A stretch of 11,794 nucleotides of DNA from Planctomycetota bacterium (lineage in GTDB: Bacteria > Planctomycetota > Brocadiia > Brocadiales > Bathyanammoxibiaceae): the NCBI GenBank assembly GCA_030623665.1, contig JAUXLO010000022.1, positions 1 to 11,794 on the forward strand. Reading direction: 5' to 3'. The notes under the pieces were generated by a model. The model was not told where the DNA came from. It searched no databases and saw only the letters and a program-made list of their open reading frames with translations. The position numbers and the translations under genes are program-made. Below, piece after piece: positions 1 to 6,395 of the stretch (positions are counted from its first letter, which is position 1; the number at the start of each line of letters is the position of its first letter).

Positions 1-66
1 CTAAAGGCACAAAAATCCATCAGAAATTAAACACGGGCTCAGCCGCAGTTCTTTGGCCCTCCCGGC

Positions 67-118
67 AAAAAGTATTTTTCTTTGAATTATCGCTCAAAAA
101 ATAATAGAATTTCAGACC
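67..118 (+). promoter_or_regulatory. Promoter module, copy 1 (upstream of the VWA gene)
   Basis: A sigma70-like promoter is readable: -35 TTGAAT at 82-87, a 17-base spacer, and -10 TAGAAT at 105-110. This predicts transcription from about 117 and a leader of roughly 110 bases before the VWA gene. The A/T-rich stretch just upstream (67-79, AAAAA-gta-TTTTT) could act as an UP element or as a short dyad operator. A 23-base exact copy of 67-89 recurs at 1234-1256 with an equally spaced -35/-10. The repetition supports a real function, but start-site data are lacking. Confidence 0.55.
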
Positions 119-137
119 TAGCGGAGACCCCTGAAAA

Positions 138-176
138 ACCCTCGTCCGCCTGAAGCGGATTAGAATGACAGAGGGT
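138..176. other. Leader hairpin in the VWA 5' untranslated region
   Basis: ACCCTC at 138-143 pairs with GAGGGT at 171-176. Inside it, TCCGC (145-149) pairs with GCGGA (155-159) around a 5-base loop. The right half ends in AGAATGACA, which resembles the end of the REP-like palindrome at 1828-1899, so this may be a decayed relative. Bases 1-66 show no recognisable gene. Confidence 0.3.
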
Positions 177-228
177 GTTGAGGCAACATTTACAGAGCTC
201 TCGTATTAAGAATTAAAAGGAGGTAGAG

Positions 229-918
229 ATGATTCGCCTGTTATTTGCATTACTATTTGTGCTCTTTGTTTTCACTACTCCGGCAACCGGGCACGATACG
301 CCAGACAAACAGACCACATTAGTTACTCTGGTCCTTGACCGGACAGGCTCAATGGAATCCAGCCGAGACAAAATCATTTCCGGGTTCAACGAGTATATCG
401 AGACCTTGAAGAAGACAAAGGACGCCGAGTTCTTATTTACACTGATTTTGTTCGATAAGTTCGAAGACGAGCATCTGGCTCTTGATATACCCTACAAGGC
501 CGCATCGCTTAATGACGTCAAGCCGTTGACGCGAGAGACGTATGTGCCCAGAGGGCTTACGCCGCTGTATGACGCGATCGGCTATGGGATACACACCACA
601 GAAGAGAGTAAGGGCTATGACAAGGTGGTATTTGTCATTATGACTGACGGTGAAGAAAACTCGTCTAAAGAGTTCTCAAGAGAGCAGATTTTTAAGAGGA
701 TTGAGGAGAAAAAGGGTCTGGGTAACTGGACTTTTGCCTTCCTTGGCGCCGACCAGGACGCCTATGCTGCCAGCGGCAAGATAGGCATATCCATAGGTAA
801 TACGATGAGCTATGACAGTGCGGACACAGAGGGTACATTTAGAAGCCTCGGCTCCGCAACCTCTGGAGCTGCAGCTAGTCCCGAACCGTCTACGTCTGAT
901 TTCTTTCAGACAAAGTAA
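229..918 (+). CDS. Secreted single-domain von Willebrand factor A (VWA) protein
   Basis: This 229-residue protein has an N-terminal signal peptide (hydrophobic residues about 3-19, likely cleavage near residue 21), so it is probably exported. The rest is one VWA domain. The metal-ion-dependent adhesion site is visible as D37-x-T39-x-S41 (a DxSxS variant with Thr for the first Ser), T111 in the PRGLTPLYDA segment, and D140 in MTDGEENSS. VWA domains bind divalent metal and mediate protein-protein contacts; no enzyme domain is attached and the partner is unknown. The end (about 165-212, FAFLGADQDAY onward) resembles the conserved tail of small stand-alone bacterial VWA proteins. The ATG start is secure, with a consensus AGGAGGT Shine-Dalgarno (SD) sequence at 218-224, 4 bases before it. 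The fragment at 944-1215 downstream is probably unrelated debris. Confidence 0.85.
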   Translation: MIRLLFALLFVLFVFTTPATGHDTPDKQTTLVTLVLDRTGSMESSRDKIISGFNEYIETLKKTKDAEFLFTLILFDKFEDEHLALDIPYKAASLNDVKPLTRETYVPRGLTPLYDAIGYGIHTTEESKGYDKVVFVIMTDGEENSSKEFSREQIFKRIEEKKGLGNWTFAFLGADQDAYAASGKIGISIGNTMSYDSADTEGTFRSLGSATSGAAASPEPSTSDFFQTK

Positions 919-943
919 CCCTCAGGCCCTGGGATGTCTCTGA

Positions 944-1215
944 GTGGACGGCACCCCGCCCACCATAGAGACAACCAGCCCGCAAATGGCCCGCGGACCC
1001 GATATGGTGGTCAAGGAGTATAAGACCACACTGCGGGGCGTTGCCAGGGACGACGGCGGCATCGGCTGGGTGAAGGTAAACGGGGCTGCGGTTGCACTAA
1101 ACGAGCCGGGTGAATTCTTATCCCCCGTGAAGCTCCCCGCCTAAATTTGGAAGGGGAAACTGCCGGAGAACGGGCAACCCTGGAAGAAGCGGGCCGGGAA
1201 CACAGCAACCCTCAT
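944..1215 (+). pseudogene. Decayed fragment of an Ig-like/cadherin-like repeat protein
   Basis: Bases 944-1144 encode 66 codons (GTG start, preceded directly by TGA at 941-943) with a typical bacterial Ig-like repeat pattern: DGTPPTIETTSPQ, then EYKTTLRGVARDDGGIGWVKVNG, then LNEPGEF. Such a repeat normally continues to a final strand containing an A-x-D-x-AGNTA signature. Here a TAA (1142-1144) interrupts it, yet codons in the same frame near 1190-1210 read RAGNTAT, consistent with the missing end. No SD or promoter precedes the GTG. I read it as a remnant of a larger surface protein, though a short expressed ORF (944-1144) cannot be excluded. The rest of the 919-1333 gap holds only the promoter at 1234-1277. 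Confidence 0.5.
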
Positions 1216-1233
1216 TTTACCCCCTTTCTTCCC

Positions 1234-1285
1234 AAAAAGTATTTTTCTTTGAATTACAACCCAAATAATATTAAAATTTAGGATA
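1234..1285 (+). promoter_or_regulatory. Promoter module, copy 2 (upstream of the rubrerythrin-like gene)
   Basis: This has the same organisation as 67-118: the identical 23-base stretch at 1234-1256, -35 TTGAAT at 1249-1254, a 17-base spacer, and -10 TAAAAT at 1272-1277. Transcription would start near 1284, about 50 bases before the ATG at 1334. Confidence 0.55.
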
Positions 1286-1333
1286 TCATTTCAAACAATC
1301 ATTGACCGGAACTCAGGAAAGGGTTATGTCAAC

Positions 1334-1783
1334 ATGTCGATCACAGTGGACGATGTAATTAAATTGGCCATAGAAAAGGAAGAAAACGCCTACAAACTAT
1401 ACAGCGGGATGTTGGACAAAATAAATGACCCCGGTGCCAAGGCCATGATTTCCAAGCTTGCCGAAGAGGAACGTTCACACAAAGAGGCCCTGGAAAGGCT
1501 CAATATAGAAAAATTAGCGGGCATGGGATCGCAGAAGGTACAAGACCTGAAGATAGCAGAATACCTGCAGGACAGAAAGATTACGGATACATCCAACCTG
1601 CAAGACGTGCTTGTGTTTGCGATGAAGCGCGAGAAGGAGGCATATGACTTCTACACCAGGTTCGCGGCTGAAATGTCCGACCTCGAAGTCAAGAACGTCC
1701 TGGAGGCTTTCGCACAGGAGGAATTGAAACACAAGAGGGACCTGGAGAGCTTCTACGACGACGTCATCTACCAGGAAGATTAA
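1334..1783 (+). CDS. Rubrerythrin-like ferritin-family diiron protein
   Basis: This 149-residue, Glu/Lys-rich helical protein is cytoplasmic, with no signal peptide. Two similar halves each carry the carboxylate/His motifs of rubrerythrin-like diiron four-helix bundles. In the first half E16-x-x-A-Y (16-20) and EEE-R-S-H49 (44-49) are visible. In the second half E100-x-x-A-Y (100-104) and EE-L-K-H133 (129-133) are visible. Together they provide a plausible pair of ExxH plus two Glu ligands. The C-terminal rubredoxin domain of classical rubrerythrin is absent. The family is linked to peroxide/oxidative-stress protection or iron handling; the exact substrate cannot be read here. The ATG at 1334 follows AGGAAAGGG at 1315-1323; the ATG at 1326 is out of frame. 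It is monocistronic, with its own promoter (1249-1277) and a palindrome downstream. Confidence 0.85.
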   Translation: MSITVDDVIKLAIEKEENAYKLYSGMLDKINDPGAKAMISKLAEEERSHKEALERLNIEKLAGMGSQKVQDLKIAEYLQDRKITDTSNLQDVLVFAMKREKEAYDFYTRFAAEMSDLEVKNVLEAFAQEELKHKRDLESFYDDVIYQED

Positions 1784-1827
1784 CCCTCAACTTTGGTAAG
1801 ACTTCTCAGGACCTGCCCATTGCCACA

Positions 1828-1899
1828 TGTCATTCTGAGCGAAGTGAAGAATCTCTAGAATATCAGATTCTTCGGTCGCTTCACTCCCTCAGAATGACA
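1828..1899. repeat. REP-like imperfect palindrome between convergent genes
   Basis: TGTCATTCTGAG at 1828-1839 is the exact reverse complement of CTCAGAATGACA at 1888-1899. The inner arms also match (AGTGAAGAATCT against AGATTCTTCGGTCGCTTCACT) apart from an 8-base insertion in the right arm. TGTCATTCTGAG-type palindromes are common dispersed extragenic repeats in many bacteria. It lies between the convergent stops of the rubrerythrin-like gene (1783) and the dehydrogenase (1925), where its hairpin could end transcription from both sides. Confidence 0.7.
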
Positions 1900-1924
1900 G
1901 TTGTGCAGCGTTCATCAGAAAATC

Positions 1925-2689
1925 TTATTGTACGGAAAACCCGCCGTCAACAAATATGGTTTGTCCGGTAATATAGTCCGACCCACTTGCGGACAGGAAG
2001 ACCACCGTCCCCGTAAGGTCTGAAGGCCGTCCAATCCTCTTCATAGGCACCTTGCTTTCCAGCGCCTTTCTGACCTTGGGATCTTCCAGCATCTTTGCAG
2101 TTATCTCCGTCTCCATAGTCCCGGGCGCTATGGCGTTAACGGTAATATTGTATCTGGCCCATTCCACGGCCAGGGCACGGGTGAGTTGGATAACACCGCC
2201 CTTGCTTGCGCAGTACGCAGCGGAATTTCTGGCACCGAGCGCACCTATGGCAGCCGCCATGTTTACGACCTTCCCTCTCTGCCTTTCTATCATATGTTTA
2301 CCTACCGTCCTGCAACAGAGATAGGTGCTCGTCAGATTGGTGTTAATTAAGTTAGACCAATCCTCCGTGGTAGACTCCACTATCGGCTTTCCCGTATATG
2401 TCCCCACGTTATTGACCAGGATGTCGATCTTTCCGAACTTCGCAAGCGCCTGATTGACCACCTTCTCGACATCCTCCGGAATAGTGACGTCGGCCGCTAT
2501 CATGAGAGTCCTCACGCCCATGTCTGCAACCTCCTTCTCGGCCTCCGCCAGCTTAACGGGCCCGCGGGCCACCATCACAATATCGGCACCTGCCTCCGCC
2601 AGGGCCATAGCCATACTCTTACCAAGACCCTTGCTTGCACCGGTCACCAGGGCCACCTGGCCCCTCAGCTCAAATACCTCCATGCACAT
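1925..2689 (-). CDS. Short-chain dehydrogenase/reductase (FabG-like), catalytic Ser replaced by Ala
   Basis: This 254-residue protein is a classical-type SDR with a Rossmann fold that would bind NAD(P)H. The cofactor motif TGASKGLG lies at 16-23, NNVG at 93-96, the catalytic-helix Asn at N118 (INTNL), and YCASK at 159-163 supplies Tyr159 and Lys163. The C-terminal VDGGF is also typical. The catalytic Ser, normally 13 residues before the Tyr in an N-I-x-S context, is Ala146 here (NMAAAIG at 143-149). It may be a non-canonical oxidoreductase or a degenerate one. Overall it resembles 3-oxoacyl-ACP reductase or glucose-dehydrogenase-type SDRs; the substrate is unknown. The ATG at 2689 has GGAG at 2697-2700, 7 bases away. 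It follows the cytochrome c gene by 15 bases, so the two are probably co-transcribed. Confidence 0.85.
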   Translation of the reverse strand: MCMEVFELRGQVALVTGASKGLGKSMAMALAEAGADIVMVARGPVKLAEAEKEVADMGVRTLMIAADVTIPEDVEKVVNQALAKFGKIDILVNNVGTYTGKPIVESTTEDWSNLINTNLTSTYLCCRTVGKHMIERQRGKVVNMAAAIGALGARNSAAYCASKGGVIQLTRALAVEWARYNITVNAIAPGTMETEITAKMLEDPKVRKALESKVPMKRIGRPSDLTGTVVFLSASGSDYITGQTIFVDGGFSVQ

Positions 2690-2704
2690 AGTCTAGCTCC
2701 AATC

Positions 2705-3061
2705 CTACCTGGACGGAAACCCCCGTACATAGACCACGACGGCCTTTATGTCTTCTTCACTCAATTTTTCGTTAAAGGAAAACATCCTGCCGGGCGAGCC
2801 GTTTTTGATTTGCTCTATCATCCGCTCATCCGTTTTTCTGGACTGCCACTCGGCGCTGGTGAAATCCGGGAATTCTACACCTTCAGCCATTTCAGCTAGC
2901 CCCTTCCCCAAATCCGTACCTTTGCCGTCTTCCCCATGGCAGGCTACGCAGTGGGTCTTGAACAGCGGCTCCCCGTCAATCGCCGCCTTAACCGACAGGG
3001 TTGGGTACAAAGAAAGGGCCGCACAACAGGCAAACATAATTGCAGGCATGACAACTCTCAT
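2705..3061 (-). CDS. Small periplasmic monohaem cytochrome c (class I type)
   Basis: This 118-residue protein carries a signal peptide (about residues 1-26, ending V-K-A-A), so the mature protein is periplasmic or lies in an equivalent compartment. One haem-binding motif, C38-V-A-C41-H42, sits in the usual HCVACHGEDGKG context of small electron-carrier cytochromes (Cytochrome_CBB3/cyt c-like). Met93 (GRMFSF) is the likely sixth iron ligand, and the C-terminal helix ends DIKAVVVYVRGF. The role is electron transfer; the redox partner is unknown. The ATG at 3061 has a strong SD (GGAGGGA, 3069-3075) 7 bases upstream. It is the first gene of a probable two-gene operon with the dehydrogenase downstream. 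Why a cytochrome accompanies an SDR is not evident from the sequence. Confidence 0.88.
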   Translation of the reverse strand: MRVVMPAIMFACCAALSLYPTLSVKAAIDGEPLFKTHCVACHGEDGKGTDLGKGLAEMAEGVEFPDFTSAEWQSRKTDERMIEQIKNGSPGRMFSFNEKLSEEDIKAVVVYVRGFPSR

Positions 3062-3119
3062 CTTGGACTCCCTCCAGCGAAAGGCGACACACGATAAAAA
3101 AGTTTAACGGTAAAGAAAA

Positions 3120-3148
3120 ATGTTAGCAGGAAATGTAAATAAAATCAA
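3120..3148 (-). promoter_or_regulatory. Candidate promoter for the cytochrome c - SDR operon
   Basis: On the minus strand, TTGATT (3148-3143) and TAACAT (3125-3120) are separated by 17 bases, about 58 bases before the cytochrome start. The match is moderate. No convincing plus-strand promoter for the divergent membrane-protein gene was picked out in this A/T-rich gap. Confidence 0.4.
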
Positions 3149-3211
3149 CTTAAAGGCTTGAAGAAGTGTTTTTATCTGTTAGACTTTATGATTTGTCGGG
3201 GGACCAAGTCC

Positions 3212-4288
3212 ATGCCATTAAGCTCAAGAGGCGTCTGGGTACTCGTCGGCCTGCTTATAAGTAGTGTCTTCTTATGGCTCTTTCTAAGGGAAATAGATTG
3301 GGGAGAGTTGTACGTTGCGCTTCAGCAGGCAAACTACGTCTATGTGATCCCTGCCGTCCTAATCACTCTATTGACCTACGTGGTAAGGGCAGCACGCTGG
3401 GAACTCCTTGTGCTACCGATTAAGAAGGTGTCCTTCATGAACGTCCTTTCCGCCACATCCATAGGGTTTATGTCCAACCATATTCTACCTATCCGGGCGG
3501 GGGAAATCATCAGATGTGTCGTGCTCAGTAAGAGCGAGAAGATAAGGACTACAGCGGCCTTTGCGACCGTGGTGATGGAAAGGCTCCTGGACTCAGTAAG
3601 CCTTATCATTTTCGCCACAGTGGTAATTGCCCTGATAACGCCCCATGGCGGGGGGCACATCTACTCTGACGCCAATGCATCCTCAAATTCAATAAACAGC
3701 GATTCACTCATCTTTCTCCAATTAAAAAAGGGCATCGGGATACTGGGTGGTGTGTGCCTTGTTACCGTAGTCTTTCTCGTCTTTTTGGACATATATTCCC
3801 AGAAGGCCCTGGACCTCGTGAGCAGAGTGTTCTTCTTCCTGCCCCATGCCATCAAGGAAAAGGTGCTGCACCTGCTTGAGTCCTTCGTCCAGGGTATGAA
3901 GGTCCTGAAAAATATCCGGCAGCTTCTTTGGCTGACCTTTCTTTCCTTCAGCATGTGGATCCTGTTTGCGCTCACACTGGTAATACTTGGTTACTCGTTT
4001 GGGATAAACGTCCCCTTTACAGGGATGTGCTTTGTCTGCATCTGCATAGCACTGGCGGTCGCCCTGCCCCAGGCGCCCGGGTACATAGGGGTTTATCACT
4101 TTGCAGTTCAAAAGAGCCTTGAGCTCTTTCACGTAGCGCCGCCCACCGCCCAGAGTTTTGCCATTGTCTCGTGGGCAATAAGCATCCTTACCTCCCTGGT
4201 CATAGGAACGTTTTTTCTCTGGAAGGAGGGCCTCAGCTTTCGCCAGATCATGAAAGCACAGCAGGCCCCAAGCGAGGACACCGGCTAG
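3212..4288 (+). CDS. UPF0104 / LPG-synthase-TM-family integral membrane protein
   Basis: This polytopic membrane protein of 358 residues has several hydrophobic segments. It shows family signatures of the lysylphosphatidylglycerol-synthase transmembrane region/UPF0104 group: VRAARW (58-63), SNHILPIRAGEIIR (about 88-101), VVMERLLDS (120-128) and APGYIGVYHFA (288-298). Members include flippase-like proteins and the membrane half of MprF; no soluble aminoacyl-transferase domain is attached, so a lipid or glycan transport role is only an inference. I chose ATG 3212 because GGGGGA at 3198-3203 is a well-placed SD. The frame stays open upstream to a TTG at 3158, which would add 18 unconvincing residues. 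Its TAG (4286-4288) overlaps the TAG of the convergent rhomboid gene. Confidence 0.8.
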   Translation: MPLSSRGVWVLVGLLISSVFLWLFLREIDWGELYVALQQANYVYVIPAVLITLLTYVVRAARWELLVLPIKKVSFMNVLSATSIGFMSNHILPIRAGEIIRCVVLSKSEKIRTTAAFATVVMERLLDSVSLIIFATVVIALITPHGGGHIYSDANASSNSINSDSLIFLQLKKGIGILGGVCLVTVVFLVFLDIYSQKALDLVSRVFFFLPHAIKEKVLHLLESFVQGMKVLKNIRQLLWLTFLSFSMWILFALTLVILGYSFGINVPFTGMCFVCICIALAVALPQAPGYIGVYHFAVQKSLELFHVAPPTAQSFAIVSWAISILTSLVIGTFFLWKEGLSFRQIMKAQQAPSEDTG

Positions 4289-5022
4289 GAACCATCACCA
4301 GGATCTATTCCTCCATACCACCTGGTTTTTATCCCTGAAATCCGCACTTTTGACAATATAAGCATAAGTGCTATACCAAATACAAACCCGCCTATATGCG
4401 CCCACCAGGCAACCCCGCCCCCGGCATCCGTAGTCGAGGTGAAGGCCGCGGCACCACTAAAGAACTGGATAACAAACCAAAAGCCCAATACCGCCACAGC
4501 CGGCAATTCGACTATCGGCCAGAAGAAACCCAGAGGGATAATACATAACACCCTTGCCCTTGGGAAGGTAATCATGTACGCCCCCAGCAGCCCCGCTATC
4601 GCACCACTTGCCCCTATGCAGGGGATGCCGACGGCCGGGTTTGCGGCCACGTGGATCGCGCTGGCCACAATGCCGCACAGCAGGTAGAACCCAAGATACT
4701 TAAGGTGTCCCAACCGGTCCTCCATGTTGTCTCCGAATACCCACAAGTACAACATATTCCCTAAGATGTGTATTGGTCCACCGTGCAGAAACATACTGGT
4801 AAGAAAGGGCAAGAAGGTGTCTATGATGTCTTCCGGGGCGAGGCTGGGACTGCACAGAAAGAACATCACCTTTACCGGCACAACACCATAGCGGAAGAAC
4901 AGGTCCTCAACGGCCCCTCCAAGTGCTATCTCATAGATAAAAGCCATCACATTGAGGCCGATAATGGCTATCGTAACATAGGGGTAGGTCTGGGTGGGAT
5001 TATTATCCTTGAAGGGTATCAC
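4285..5022 (-). CDS. Rhomboid family intramembrane serine protease
   Basis: This 245-residue membrane protein carries the full set of rhomboid signatures. The N-terminus (MIPFKDNNPT) is typical of bacterial members. HGGPIHILGNMLYLWVFG at 80-97 provides His80, His85 and Asn89 of the oxyanion region. GASG at 137-140 holds the nucleophile Ser139, and WAHIGGFVFG (207-216) holds the partner His209. Such enzymes cleave transmembrane segments of substrate proteins inside the membrane; the substrate is unknown. The start is GTG (5020-5022) with only a weak AAGGG upstream at a long distance, suggesting partial dependence on translation of the amidase gene that ends 27 bases earlier. It is the last gene of the dtd-amidase-rhomboid operon. 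Confidence 0.92.
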   Translation of the reverse strand: MIPFKDNNPTQTYPYVTIAIIGLNVMAFIYEIALGGAVEDLFFRYGVVPVKVMFFLCSPSLAPEDIIDTFLPFLTSMFLHGGPIHILGNMLYLWVFGDNMEDRLGHLKYLGFYLLCGIVASAIHVAANPAVGIPCIGASGAIAGLLGAYMITFPRARVLCIIPLGFFWPIVELPAVAVLGFWFVIQFFSGAAAFTSTTDAGGGVAWWAHIGGFVFGIALMLILSKVRISGIKTRWYGGIDPGDGS

Positions 5023-5049
5023 AACAATTGCCGACCCTTCGCGAAAAAA

Positions 5050-5682
5050 TTATCGGGGAAGTCCGGCAAGCAACTCGTAGTATGGAAAACTACCACCGGG
5101 GCACTGGGTATCTCGTATATGTCGGTGTAATATTACATTCTCCGACGGTATGTTACATATCCACTGAAGCTCTTTAACCAATTTTACAAGACTCGATATC
5201 TGTTCATTCGTGGGGCTCCCGACCTCAAAATCGCCGACGAGGCATACCCCTATGCCATGCTCATTATACTCTGCCGACCCTGCATGGGCACCGTCAATCT
5301 GGCGTGTCCATCTGTTTCCGGTCTCTACAACGCCATTTCTCGCACCTCTGCCGTTACCGATAACAAAGTGATAACCGAGCCCTCTATCCCAGCCCCTTTT
5401 GTTCCGGTGAAATTCGTCAAAGCTGGCTGCGCTCCCGGCGGGACTTGCACTATGATGGACGACTATATATTTCCATTTGTGTGCCGTGACATTCACATGA
5501 GGCAACCTGAGACCGCTCGGCACCACTTTCCTGGGCGTGACCAGGCTGGGCCTCGGCAATGGCCTAATAGCTGCACCGGGCGGTTGCTTCTCAACCGTGC
5601 CACAGCCACAGATCATACCTATATAAACTGCAAAAAAAGATAAGAGAAGGAGACACTTTAGTATGTCTCTGTCCATATACAC
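5050..5682 (-). CDS. N-acetylmuramoyl-L-alanine amidase (Amidase_2 type), probable lipoprotein
   Basis: The enzyme hydrolyses the amide bond between N-acetylmuramic acid and the peptide stem of peptidoglycan. Its 210 residues begin with a hydrophobic export signal (about 9-24) ending in ICGCG. Cys27 is a possible lipidation site, though the lipobox is not perfect. A proline-rich linker (34-55) follows, then the T7-lysozyme-like domain (about 70-205). Expected zinc ligands are His76 in VVHHSAS, His186 in LHRHIRD, and Cys194 in TQCPGG. The domain is complete, with HAGSAEYNEHGIGVCLVGDF between. The start is GTG 5682 with AGAGGG at 5689-5694, an SD inside the end of dtd; ATG 5676 two codons later is the alternative. 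It may act in cell-wall recycling or remodelling. It lies 10 bases after dtd, in the same operon. Confidence 0.9.
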   Translation of the reverse strand: MYMDRDILKCLLLLSFFAVYIGMICGCGTVEKQPPGAAIRPLPRPSLVTPRKVVPSGLRLPHVNVTAHKWKYIVVHHSASPAGSAASFDEFHRNKRGWDRGLGYHFVIGNGRGARNGVVETGNRWTRQIDGAHAGSAEYNEHGIGVCLVGDFEVGSPTNEQISSLVKLVKELQWICNIPSENVILHRHIRDTQCPGGSFPYYELLAGLPR

Positions 5683-5692
5683 GCCTATCCCT

Positions 5693-6142
5693 CTAAAATT
5701 GTTTCTTACTGTCGAGCAGGATTGTCACCGGCCCGTCATTGGCCAATTCCACCAGCATTTTTTCCTGAAACCTCCCCTCCGCCACCGGCACCTCCATCTG
5801 CTTCAGACGCCCAACCACCGAATTGTACAACCTCTCAGCCTTTTCAGGCCCCGCAGCCTTATCAAAGCCGGGCCGTCTGCCCTTTCTACAGTCGCCGTAC
5901 AGGGTAAACTGAGAGACCGCCAAAACACCACCGCCTACCTCCTTTAAAGAAAGGTTCATCTTCCCCCGGTCATCCTCAAAGACCCTGAGCCCGCAAATCT
6001 TTGTCGCTAGATATTCCGCGTCTTCCTCTGCGTCGTCCTCCCCTACACCAACAAGGACCACAAGGCCGCAACCAATCTCGCCGACAATCTCTCCTTCAAC
6101 CTCTACCTTGGCGTATCTTACACGCTGAACAACGGCACGCAT
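5693..6142 (-). CDS. dtd: D-aminoacyl-tRNA deacylase
   Basis: Dtd removes D-amino acids (and misattached glycine) from tRNAs in the cytoplasm, a translation quality-control step. The 149-residue length is normal for the family. The two defining motifs are intact: SQFTLYGD at 77-84 and the cis-Gly-Pro motif NDGPVT at 135-140, together with the typical MRAVVQRV start. The segment before the second motif reads GRFQEKM rather than the more common GxFGA/ADM, a mild divergence. The ATG at 6142 has only a weak AGGG upstream (6156-6159). It is the first gene of an operon with the amidase and rhomboid genes, driven by the strong promoter at 6185-6214. Confidence 0.95.
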   Translation of the reverse strand: MRAVVQRVRYAKVEVEGEIVGEIGCGLVVLVGVGEDDAEEDAEYLATKICGLRVFEDDRGKMNLSLKEVGGGVLAVSQFTLYGDCRKGRRPGFDKAAGPEKAERLYNSVVGRLKQMEVPVAEGRFQEKMLVELANDGPVTILLDSKKQF

Positions 6143-6184
6143 GAGGCAATATTTTCCCTAACTTTTTTCAGAACACGCATCAGA

Positions 6185-6214
6185 ATTATAGAGTTCCCTT
6201 CTCCTCCCGGTCAA
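6185..6214 (-). promoter_or_regulatory. Promoter of the dtd-amidase-rhomboid operon
   Basis: On the minus strand, -35 TTGACC (6214-6209) and a perfect -10 TATAAT (6190-6185) are separated by 18 bases. The expected start is near 6178, giving a leader of about 35 bases before dtd. Confidence 0.7.
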
Positions 6215-6253
6215 GAAGATTCTCACTCCTCAAAAAGTAGTTATTAACACATT

Positions 6254-6340
6254 TGTCAACGAGTCAACAGGCAATACACCTGCTAAGAAATCAACACCTT
6301 GCATCTACTGTTTGACAAAGGTTGTGTCAACTGGTAAACT
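6254..6340 (+). promoter_or_regulatory. Promoter with GTCAAC-type repeats ahead of the S55 peptidase gene
   Basis: A near-consensus promoter reads -35 TTGACA (6312-6317), a 17-base spacer, and -10 TAAACT (6335-6340). The -35 is the left half of a dyad, TTGACA-N7-TGTCAA (6312-6330), so a repressor could sit on it. Further GTCAAC copies lie at 6255-6260 and 6263-6268, a shorter TCAAC at 6291-6295, and the dyad's right arm gives GTCAAC at 6326-6331. Confidence 0.6.
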
Positions 6341-6395
6341 TGTTTCGGTGTAAATTATTACCTTGACTTGTACTTATAACTGCAGGGTTAACGGT

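Noticed and set aside
1..228. A gene end or small RNA in the first 228 bases
   Set aside because: No frame with protein character was seen; only the promoter and a hairpin can be supported.
894..911. GTCTGA/TCAGAC hairpin as terminator of the VWA gene
   Set aside because: The 6-base stem lies before the stop codon and has no U-run after it.
3158..3160. TTG 3158 as start of the membrane protein
   Set aside because: It has no good SD, and the extra 18 residues add a Cys-containing segment unlike family N-termini; ATG 3212 has a clear SD.
3722..4132. 136-codon minus-strand open frame inside the UPF0104 gene
   Set aside because: It lacks domains and an SD, and lies entirely antisense to a well-supported gene; it is a reading-frame shadow.
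6363..6365. TTG 6363 as start of the S55 protein
   Set aside because: It would add 11 polar residues before an otherwise complete signal peptide; ATG 6396 has AGGG 8 bases upstream.
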